Assembly (NCBI GenBank): GCA_038222915.1
Contig: JBBRHH010000157.1
Coordinates: 1-11,204, forward strand
Source of the DNA: JBBRHH01 sp038222915
Lineage (GTDB): Bacteria; Planctomycetota; Phycisphaerae; Tepidisphaerales; Tepidisphaeraceae
DNA length: 11,204 nt
Reading direction: 5' to 3'
Made by a program: the position numbers and the translations under genes. Below, piece by piece: positions 5,865 to 11,204 of this stretch (the first letter of the stretch is position 1; every line of letters starts with the position of its first letter). The notes under the pieces are model-generated. The model was not told where the DNA came from. It was given only the letters and a program-made list of their open reading frames with translations, and did not search any database.

Positions 5865-7328
5865 ATGTGGAAACGCGCTGCTGGTGGGACAGTGTGGCGG
5901 ATTGCGGCGGTGGGGCTCGCGCTGGCGTGCGGTTGCAAGAAAACCGTAGGCACCGCGCCGGCGGTGCCAAGGCTAGCGTCGACGCAGGTGGTGGCGACTC
6001 AAGTTGCGATTGACCGTGTTGAGTTGCGTCGACAATTCCAACAGAAGCTGATCGAGATTGCGCCCACCATCGCAACGGAGTTACCGTATCAAAAGGGGCT
6101 ACTTGATCCGGAAACCGAAGCACGATTTTGCCCGCTTCTGCTGCAATATCTGCTGCATGCAACGCCAAGCGATCGACTGACTGCGACGCATACGCTGATG
6201 CGGCTGGGCCCCTATGCGCGGCCGGCGGTACCGGCGTTGGTTTTGGCGCTGACGCATCCGGACAAGGAAATTCGCAGGACGGCGGCCGACATTCTCGCTT
6301 ATGCGCGGGCGGATCCGAAGCTGGTTTTGCCCGCGTTGGTCGATGCGACGCACGATTTGAATCCGTCGGTCCGCAAAAGTGCTTTGACGGCGATCTACCA
6401 CACGGGCCCGGCCGATGCCGATGACTTCGACCAGTTGATCCACGTTAACTCGAATTCGCCGACGGAAGGGCACTGGACGACGCTGCTTGATCCAGACGCC
6501 GGCCGAAAAATTTTGGAAGCAGCGAAAGCCATTGATATTTCCCGCCCGTCTGATGTTGCGATGACGGAGGTTGAGGTCGCGGAGATCCATGCGGCGATGC
6601 AGAGGCCAGAGCCCGTGGCGCGGGTGGAGCCGCCGCCGTTCGGGTCACTTGCCCGAACTTATCACGATGCAGCTCAGTTGGAGTGGGACAAGGGTCTCGA
6701 TCGGCGGTTGACTGCACTGTATCGCATGTCGACGTTCAGCAGTGCGGCCGTGCCGGGGTTGGCGGCCGCGATTGATGGCAGACTTTATTGGGTGCGGCAC
6801 GTCCGTGCGCTTGAATATTTGCGAGAACTTGGCCCGATTGCGGTCTACGCTGCGCCGGAGCTTGCGAGGTCACTGGCGGAGTCGTCTGACTGCGAGGGTC
6901 AGCGTCTCGCGTACGAAACGCTGGAGCGCATGGGGCCGGAGGCGAAACTTGCCGTGCCGATCCTTCGCGGTGGCATGACAGAGGAGTCGCACGATCGGAT
7001 TTTCGCACTGTTGTGCCGTATCGAGCCGGAGTTGCGGCATCAGGATGAACCGTTGATCGCACAACTGTCCTCGCCGGACTATATGACGCGCGTGCAGGCC
7101 GCTCGGTCATTGAATGGCGCAGCGCCGCCGGAAGTTCTTGAAGCATTGGTGCGGGCGGTCATCCGGCGGGATCTGCTGGCGCGGGAGGGTTTGACGGCGG
7201 CTATTCAGAAGGCACATCCGCATCCAGAGGCGGTGTTGCCGGCGCTGGAGGAACTGGCCCAGTCGAAGGATGGCGGTCTTCGGGCGCGCGGGTTGGCAGG
7301 GTTGCGAGAGATCGAGAGGGAGGAGTGA
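5865..7328 (+). CDS. HEAT-repeat lipoprotein, first of the paralogous cluster
   Basis: A 487-residue exported protein. The N-terminus MWKRAAGGTVWR, a short hydrophobic stretch and LALACGCKK form a lipoprotein signal. Cys24 aligns with the lipid-anchored Cys of the third cluster gene, and Cys22 also satisfies the lipobox. Residues about 100-180 hold two ordinary HEAT repeats (LMRLGPYARPAVPALVLAL, then RTAADILAY). After a linker, residues 277-419 form a module beginning LYRMSTFSSAAVPGLAAA with further HEAT-like helices (LRELGPIAVYAAPELA, LERMGPEAKLAVPILR). Residues 420-487 form a C-terminal module (RRDLLAREGL, GLRARGLAGLREIE) shared with the next two genes. HEAT repeats are protein-interaction scaffolds, so no enzymatic role is visible. 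ATG 5856 and a far upstream open frame to 5670 are alternative starts. ATG 5865 is chosen because no Shine-Dalgarno fits and TACAAT lies seven bases before it. The next gene starts five bases after this stop. Confidence 0.82.
   Translation: MWKRAAGGTVWRIAAVGLALACGCKKTVGTAPAVPRLASTQVVATQVAIDRVELRRQFQQKLIEIAPTIATELPYQKGLLDPETEARFCPLLLQYLLHATPSDRLTATHTLMRLGPYARPAVPALVLALTHPDKEIRRTAADILAYARADPKLVLPALVDATHDLNPSVRKSALTAIYHTGPADADDFDQLIHVNSNSPTEGHWTTLLDPDAGRKILEAAKAIDISRPSDVAMTEVEVAEIHAAMQRPEPVARVEPPPFGSLARTYHDAAQLEWDKGLDRRLTALYRMSTFSSAAVPGLAAAIDGRLYWVRHVRALEYLRELGPIAVYAAPELARSLAESSDCEGQRLAYETLERMGPEAKLAVPILRGGMTEESHDRIFALLCRIEPELRHQDEPLIAQLSSPDYMTRVQAARSLNGAAPPEVLEALVRAVIRRDLLAREGLTAAIQKAHPHPEAVLPALEELAQSKDGGLRARGLAGLREIEREE
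5949..5968 (+). repeat. GC-rich 8-bp hairpin early in the lipoprotein gene
   Basis: GGCACCGC (5949-5956) and GCGGTGCC (5961-5968) pair across a four-base GCCG loop. The hairpin lies in the codons just after the signal peptide. It may be incidental to Ala/Pro-rich coding, but would be stable in the message. Confidence 0.4.
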
Positions 7329-7333
7329 GGCCT

Positions 7334-7723
7334 ATGCGTAACGTCTTTGTTCTTGTTATTGGCTGGGCTGTTGGCGTGACGCCGGGAACCGTGTCGATGG
7401 CGGCCGATCCGCCAGCGACTTTGCCAGATCCATCGCCGGCCACGCAACCTGCGACGCCGCGTGCGGAACCGCAGAAAGCGTTTCGCGAACACAGTGCAGC
7501 GCCGCGCGAGGTACTTTTGGCGCTGGTTCGGGCGACGGAAGGCCGGGATTTTCTGGCGCGCGAGGGGCTGGCGATGGCCATCTCCAAGGCTCATCCGAAT
7601 CCCGACATCGTGCTGGCGACGCTGCGCGACCTAAGCAAATCAGAAGACAGCAACGTGCGGGCGCGGGCGATGGCAGGGTTGCGCGAAGTCGAGCGTGGAT
7701 TGGGCATGAAGGACGGGGATTGA
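7334..7723 (+). CDS. Small secreted protein made of the cluster's C-terminal module
   Basis: A 129-residue protein with a Sec-type signal peptide (MRNVFVLVIGWAVGVTPGTV, probable cleavage after SMA at residue 23 or 24) and no lipobox Cys. A Pro/Ala-rich linker follows to about residue 55. Residues 56-122 (from APREVLLALVRA to AGLREVERG) then match the C-terminal modules of the genes on either side. The stretch RDFLAREGLAMAISKAHP (71-88) is almost identical to the third gene's copy. It lacks the YRMST module and the anchoring Cys. ATG 7334 has AGGAG eight bases upstream. A GTG at 7325 overlapping the previous stop is possible but has no better site. The five-base gap to the upstream gene indicates one operon. 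It could be a functional soluble form or a truncated paralogue retained after duplication; the intact signal peptide and ribosome site favour function. Confidence 0.75.
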   Translation: MRNVFVLVIGWAVGVTPGTVSMAADPPATLPDPSPATQPATPRAEPQKAFREHSAAPREVLLALVRATEGRDFLAREGLAMAISKAHPNPDIVLATLRDLSKSEDSNVRARAMAGLREVERGLGMKDGD

Positions 7724-7782
7724 TCTTGCGAATGCTACCGTCACGATTGGCCGCGAGATGATTGAAACGAAGGAATGAGATC

Positions 7783-9156
7783 ATGCGATTTACGTTTCAT
7801 CCCGTTGTGCATGGGGCCATCTGGCGGGTCATGCTCGGGTTCGCCGTGTTGGGTGGTTGCAAGCGAAAAGCGCCGAGCCCTCCAGCAGCGACGCAGCCGG
7901 CAAAGGTTGCGGCCATGTCGTCGCCCGTCTACCCCTCTCTCAGGCCGATCAGATGCTGGGAAGAGGAGGTGGATCGGCGCGTGATTGCCTTCTATCGCAT
8001 GTCCACCTTGACCAGCGCTTCGGTCCCGGGTCTTACGGCCGTTCTGAATGGCGGGACTTACAGGGACTTCACTCCACTTGCGTTCGAATGCATACGGGAC
8101 CTGGGCCCAACCGCCGAGTATGCCATGCCGGAATTGGCGAGGGCCGTTGTGGATTCGCCTGACTCCAGGCGACGGCAACTGGCCTACGCGGCGCTGGATA
8201 AATTTGGCCCGGCCGCTGTTGCAGCTCGACCTATTTTGCGGGCGGCTTTGACTAAGGATTTGCCGGAGAAGCGGGTTGTGTCGCTACTCTGTAGTATCGA
8301 CCCTTCATTCAAACACGACGGAGAGCTACTGCTCGCGAAACTGTCCGACCCGAAGTACGTGGCGGAGATCCTGGCAAGACGCGCGAAATATGACACGGCA
8401 CTGAACGCGCTCACGCACCCGGCCGATGCGATCCGGATTGTCCTCGCTTATTTCGGCTCAGCGGAGCCAGGAAACCTGCCGTCCAAATTTGTTTTTGTCC
8501 CGCCGCCGGACGAGTGGATTTTGCGTGATCGGATTACGGCCTTTTACCGCATGTCCACTTTCACGAGTGCGGCGGTCCCTGGTCTAGCGGCGACGTTGAA
8601 CGAGCAAGACTTCTGGCGTCAGCGTGTTCATGCATTCGAAGTGGTGCTCGACCTGGGATCGACCGCGGCCTATGCTGCGCCGGAACTGGCCACTGCCTAT
8701 GTCTACAGTCCAGATGCGGACATACACCGGCTCGCGTACGAATCGCTGAAAAAGCAGGGGCCAGACGCACGCGTCGCTTTGCCGTTCCTTCGTTCGACGA
8801 TGAACATCGTTGCCGACAGGGCGGAATTGTTCGGGCTCATCTGCCGCATTGCGCGTGAGTTGCGGTTGCAGGATGAGGAGGTGATCGCGGGCTTGTCCTC
8901 GCCGGATTATGTGACGCGGGTGCAGGCGGCGCGATCTCTGAACGGTGCAGCGCCGCCGGAGGTGTTGGACGCGCTGATCTGGGCAACGGTTCGCCGCGAT
9001 TTTCTTGCCCGGGAGGGGTTGGCGATGGCCATTACCAAGGCGCATCCGCGGCCGGAGATGGTTCTACCGATCCTGCATGAACTGGCCGAATCTACGGATG
9101 CGGGGTTGCGTGCCCGGGGTGTGGCCGGGCTGCGCGCGGTTGAAGCGAAGAATTGA
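7783..9156 (+). CDS. HEAT-like lipoprotein with two YRMST modules, third of the cluster
   Basis: A 457-residue lipoprotein. The signal peptide ends in a textbook lipobox, VLGGC, at Cys26, followed by KRK and a Pro/Ala linker. Residues 62-226 are one YRMST module (FYRMSTLTSASVPGLTAVLN), whose second half is degenerate. Residues 244-389 are a second, closer copy (FYRMSTFTSAAVPGLAATLN), and 390-457 are the C-terminal module (ATVRRDFLAREGLAMAITKA, GLRARGVAGLRAVE). From about residue 244 onward it aligns without interruption to residues 277-487 of the first cluster gene. ATG 7783 has AAGGA eight bases upstream; an in-frame TTG at 7762 has nothing to support it. It follows the small middle gene after 59 bases with no terminator, so co-transcription is likely. 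HEAT-type helices suggest a binding scaffold on the cell-envelope side of a membrane. Ligand and partner are unknown. Confidence 0.82.
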   Translation: MRFTFHPVVHGAIWRVMLGFAVLGGCKRKAPSPPAATQPAKVAAMSSPVYPSLRPIRCWEEEVDRRVIAFYRMSTLTSASVPGLTAVLNGGTYRDFTPLAFECIRDLGPTAEYAMPELARAVVDSPDSRRRQLAYAALDKFGPAAVAARPILRAALTKDLPEKRVVSLLCSIDPSFKHDGELLLAKLSDPKYVAEILARRAKYDTALNALTHPADAIRIVLAYFGSAEPGNLPSKFVFVPPPDEWILRDRITAFYRMSTFTSAAVPGLAATLNEQDFWRQRVHAFEVVLDLGSTAAYAAPELATAYVYSPDADIHRLAYESLKKQGPDARVALPFLRSTMNIVADRAELFGLICRIARELRLQDEEVIAGLSSPDYVTRVQAARSLNGAAPPEVLDALIWATVRRDFLAREGLAMAITKAHPRPEMVLPILHELAESTDAGLRARGVAGLRAVEAKN

Positions 9157-9158
9157 TT

Positions 9159-9175
9159 CGTCATCCACTTTTCAG
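9159..9175 (+). repeat. Left copy of a 17-base direct repeat flanking the CAP gene
   Basis: CGTCATCCACTTTTCAG starts three bases after the stop of the third cluster gene. It recurs with one mismatch (C to T at the eighth base) at 10592-10608, beyond the CAP gene. Confidence 0.5.
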
Positions 9176-9275
9176 TTCCAATCGCATCGATCCGATATAT
9201 CCTATTTGGCGGCGGCAAAGCTGGGTGCGGCGTTTCATGCCGCCTGGGCGCGCGTTTACACAATTGAGGTTTGCC

Positions 9276-10517
9276 ATGGCAATGGGTCGCACTTCGTGTT
9301 TTCACGTCGAATCACTGGAGGATCGCAACCTCTTTTCCGTTGTATTTCCAAACGCGGCCGAGCAGTACATGGTGGCCTTGATCAACCGAGCGCGGGCCAA
9401 CCCATCCGCGGAGGCGGCTCGATACAGCATCGATCTGAATGAGGGATTGTCGCCCGGCACGATATCGACGGCCGTCAAGCAGCCGCTGGCTATCAATCCG
9501 GTGCTGGTTGATTCCTCGCGCGGCCACACGCAGTGGATGATCGACAGCGACAAATTCCAACATGACGGGCCGGGCACGACCACCTTCGACACGCGGATCC
9601 GAAACGCCGGTTACGCGTTTTCTGGCAACTATGGCGCTGGCGAAAATATCGCGTGGGCCGGGCAGTCGCAGGGTGCACCAAACCTGACTTCGTTTACGGC
9701 GCAGTTGCACAAGAACCTGTTTGTGGACAAAGGCATTGCAATGCGCGGCCACCGTACAAACATCATGAACGGCAGTTTTAAAGAGGTGGGCGCTGGTGTC
9801 CTGGCGGCCACGTCGTACCAGGGCGGTTATCACGCCGTCATCGACACCAACGACTTCGCCTATGAATCGGGAAACAGTTTTCTGACCGGCATCGCCTACA
9901 CCGACAAAGTCACCAAGGACAAGTTCTACACGCCGGGCGAAGGGCTTGGATCGATCACCGTTCAGGCGTTGCGGCTGAGCGACAATGCAACGTTTTCGAC
10001 GACGACATGGGCGGCGGGGGGATATGCGCTGGCGCTCCCGCCTGGCTCATATACCGTGAGTGCGCATGGGACAGGCCTGGGCACGGTGACGTACAACAAC
10101 GTCACGATCGGATCTGAAAACATCGAGCGCGATTTCACTCCCGCGGCCACACCGGCCGTTGTGAACAAGACGGCGCTCCACATCAGCAACATTACCGTGG
10201 CGTCGGCAAAGGCTTTGACATTTACGGTGACGTATACGTCGAGCGCGAACGTTGCCTTTTCCAGTCTGAACGGGGCCGACATCAAGGTGACTGGGCCGGG
10301 CGCATTCTCTAAGTTCGCCGTGTTTTTGAAGGTGGATGCCAAGTCGAACGGCTCGCCGCGTACGGCGACGTATCGGATTGCGCCGCCGACGGGTGGTTGG
10401 AAGAGCACCAAGAACGGGACCTATACACTTTCCCTACAGGCCAAGCAGGTAAAAACCGGTGCGGGTGGATTTTTCGCGGCCAAGGCACTGGGGCATCTGC
10501 TGATCCATATCGTGTGA
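9276..10517 (+). CDS. Secreted CAP/SCP-domain protein with planctomycete LEPR-like N-terminus
   Basis: A 413-residue extracellular protein. It opens with CFHVESLEDRNLFS (8-21), a form of the ESLEPRxLLS-type motif found at the N-terminus of many planctomycete exported proteins; no ordinary hydrophobic signal peptide precedes it. Residues about 26-200 form a CAP (SCP/PR1-like) domain: INRARANP, His84 in SRGHTQWM, His96, AGENIAW with Glu123, RGHRTNIMN with His159, and FKEVGAG with Glu170, which together supply the usual His/Glu cavity. GIAYTD...FYTPGEGLGSITV (205-229) begins a carboxypeptidase-regulatory-like beta domain. Residues about 300-413 are a beta-sandwich with ADIKVTGPG and SPRTATYRIAPPTGGW, as in other planctomycete surface proteins. 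CAP proteins vary in function and none can be assigned. ATG 9276 is chosen for GAGG six bases upstream; the frame is open back to a TTG at 9153. Confidence 0.88.
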   Translation: MAMGRTSCFHVESLEDRNLFSVVFPNAAEQYMVALINRARANPSAEAARYSIDLNEGLSPGTISTAVKQPLAINPVLVDSSRGHTQWMIDSDKFQHDGPGTTTFDTRIRNAGYAFSGNYGAGENIAWAGQSQGAPNLTSFTAQLHKNLFVDKGIAMRGHRTNIMNGSFKEVGAGVLAATSYQGGYHAVIDTNDFAYESGNSFLTGIAYTDKVTKDKFYTPGEGLGSITVQALRLSDNATFSTTTWAAGGYALALPPGSYTVSAHGTGLGTVTYNNVTIGSENIERDFTPAATPAVVNKTALHISNITVASAKALTFTVTYTSSANVAFSSLNGADIKVTGPGAFSKFAVFLKVDAKSNGSPRTATYRIAPPTGGWKSTKNGTYTLSLQAKQVKTGAGGFFAAKALGHLLIHIV

Positions 10518-10797
10518 ACTTCGATTGCCTGAAAAAGCTGCAATCCGGATGGTTTTGAGCGAAGAGTGCGGGGAGGGGCGGCGCGCGTTTGCGTCATCTA
10601 CTTTTCAGAATGCGTGATTCTTGTCGAATGCGATGGCTGATCGCCGTGGCATGAATCCTGCTTTGGCGTTGACGTCGTCGAGGTCCGAACCACTGCGGTA
10701 TACCGGCCTGCGACATAGATAGATGTGAACATTTAAGAGTTTGCGTTCACCGGCTTGCCGGACATCCATGGCAAGTCCGACTCAGGAGCTTCACGCC
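10518..10797. other. Intergenic region of 280 bases upstream of the hydrolase gene
   Basis: GATTGC/GCAATC at 10523-10528 and 10540-10545 make a 6-bp hairpin with an 11-base loop, followed by GGTTTT. It is a weak candidate terminator for the CAP gene. TTGACG at 10669-10674 is a good -35 but has no -10 at the right distance. CGGTATACCG (10696-10705) is a perfect 10-base palindrome, and GTGAAC/GTTCAC (10725-10730 and 10745-10750) form an inverted repeat with a 14-base spacer; both are operator-like. CTTGCC/GGCAAG (10754-10759 and 10770-10775) and CGGAC/GTCCG (10759-10763 and 10775-10779) are mutually exclusive small stems just ahead of the ribosome site. No gene was found here. Confidence 0.5.
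10592..10608 (+). repeat. Right copy of the direct repeat flanking the CAP gene
   Basis: CGTCATCTACTTTTCAG matches 9159-9175 at 16 of 17 bases in the same orientation. GGCGCGCGTTT immediately before it (10580-10590) also recurs at 9247-9257 upstream of the CAP gene, though that GC-rich 11-mer may be chance. Confidence 0.5.
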
Positions 10798-11204
10798 ATG
10801 ACCGGAACGTTCAGCATCGACGCCGAACCGTATTCCTTCGACTTCACCCCTGCCGAGTGCGCGCTGCTGATCATCGACATGCAGCGCGACTTTCTTGAAC
10901 CCGGCGGATTTGGCGAGATGCTCGGCAACGATGTTTCGCAGCTTCGCCGCACCATTGAACCCAATCAGAAACTTCTGGCTGCCTGGCGCAAGGCCGGGCT
11001 GCAGGTGATGCATACGCGTGAGGGGCATCGGCCTGACCTGACGGATCTTCCGCCCGCCAAGAAAATACGTGGGCGCAGTAAGACGTGTATTGGGGACGCC
11101 GGTCCGATGGGCCGGATCCTGGTGCGAGGCGAGGCCGGGCACGACATCATTCCTGAACTTTATCCACTGCCGACCGAGCCCGTGATCGATAAGCCGGGCA
11201 AAGG
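10798..11204 (+). CDS. Isochorismatase-family cysteine hydrolase, biuret-hydrolase-like (3' end missing)
   Basis: The first 135 codons of a cysteine hydrolase run off the window. ALLIIDMQRDFLEPGG (22-37) contains the catalytic Asp27 of the isochorismatase-like fold, and IDKPGK (130-135) holds the catalytic Lys region. The nucleophilic Cys, normally some 30-35 residues further on, lies outside the window. HTREGHRPDLTDLP (72-85), IGDAGPMGRILVRGEAG (98-114) and DIIPELYP (116-123) resemble biuret amidohydrolase (BiuH) and related amide hydrolases of ureide metabolism more than nicotinamidase or true isochorismatase. The exact substrate is not proven. ATG 10798 has AGGAG nine bases upstream; an in-frame ATG at 10768 would add ten residues without a clear ribosome site. 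The long upstream region with palindromes suggests its own regulated promoter. Confidence 0.85.
   Translation, partial: MTGTFSIDAEPYSFDFTPAECALLIIDMQRDFLEPGGFGEMLGNDVSQLRRTIEPNQKLLAAWRKAGLQVMHTREGHRPDLTDLPPAKKIRGRSKTCIGDAGPMGRILVRGEAGHDIIPELYPLPTEPVIDKPGK

Noticed and set aside
5716..6168. N-terminal extension of the flippase-like frame by 151 residues
   Set aside because: The extension is Pro/Ser/Arg-rich, overlaps the divergent lipoprotein's signal peptide and HEAT region, and the GTG at 5715 has AAGGA at the right distance.
6099..6590. Arg-rich minus-strand frame opposite the first lipoprotein
   Set aside because: It has shadow composition, no start signal and no recognisable domain. The plus-strand lipoprotein explains the region.
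9153..9275. TTG start at 9153 for the CAP protein, overlapping the previous stop
   Set aside because: The added 41 residues show neither signal peptide nor family sequence. The LEPR-like motif normally sits near the N-terminus, and ATG 9276 has a GAGG site.

Overview
The window looks like chromosome from a Planctomycetota bacterium, most likely class Phycisphaerae. This is inferred from the gene content. A secreted CAP-domain protein opens with an ESLEDRNLFS motif of the planctomycete 'LEPR-XLL' kind. It ends in an extracellular beta-sandwich domain that is common in that phylum. There are HEAT-repeat lipoproteins, a class II photolyase and generally GC-rich codon use. No rRNA, tRNA, CRISPR array or transposase gene was seen.

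Layout, left to right. Positions 1-691 (minus strand) hold miaE, a tRNA-modifying di-iron hydroxylase, followed in ATGA overlap by the first 24 codons of an unidentified gene. Positions 706-2079 (plus) hold a class II CPD photolyase, divergent from miaE with only 14 bases between the start codons. Positions 2124-3296 (minus) hold a Fic-family AMP-transferase with its own inhibitory motif and a C-terminal winged helix. It is less GC-rich than its neighbours and is flanked by a 10-base inverted repeat. Positions 3297-3538 are a divergent regulatory region containing a possible 51-residue ORF with a near-perfect ribosome binding site that runs into the next gene. Positions 3539-4564 (plus) hold class II fructose-bisphosphate aldolase, closed by a 12-bp hairpin terminator shared with the convergent gene 4618-5715 (minus), a multi-pass membrane protein of the LPG-synthase TM / flippase-like family.

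Positions 5865-9156 (plus) are the most distinctive part: three consecutive exported proteins that share modules. The first and third are lipoproteins built from HEAT-like repeats with a YRMST signature and a common C-terminal module. The second is a small Sec-exported protein made almost only of that C-terminal module. They look like products of local duplication and module rearrangement, and the copies have diverged mainly at synonymous sites, so the proteins appear to be under selection. Positions 9276-10517 (plus) hold the secreted CAP/SCP protein, flanked by a 17-base near-perfect direct repeat. From 10798 to the end is the N-terminal part of an isochorismatase-family cysteine hydrolase resembling biuret hydrolase.

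A pattern across the window is that three genes (photolyase, fic, first HEAT lipoprotein) carry a TANNNT-type -10 hexamer only 6-8 bases before the start codon and lack a usable Shine-Dalgarno. This suggests leaderless transcripts. The other genes have ordinary AAGGA/GAGG sites. Apart from the HEAT-lipoprotein cluster, the genes do not form an obvious pathway. The possible novelty lies in that cluster and in the fic-fba intergenic region.
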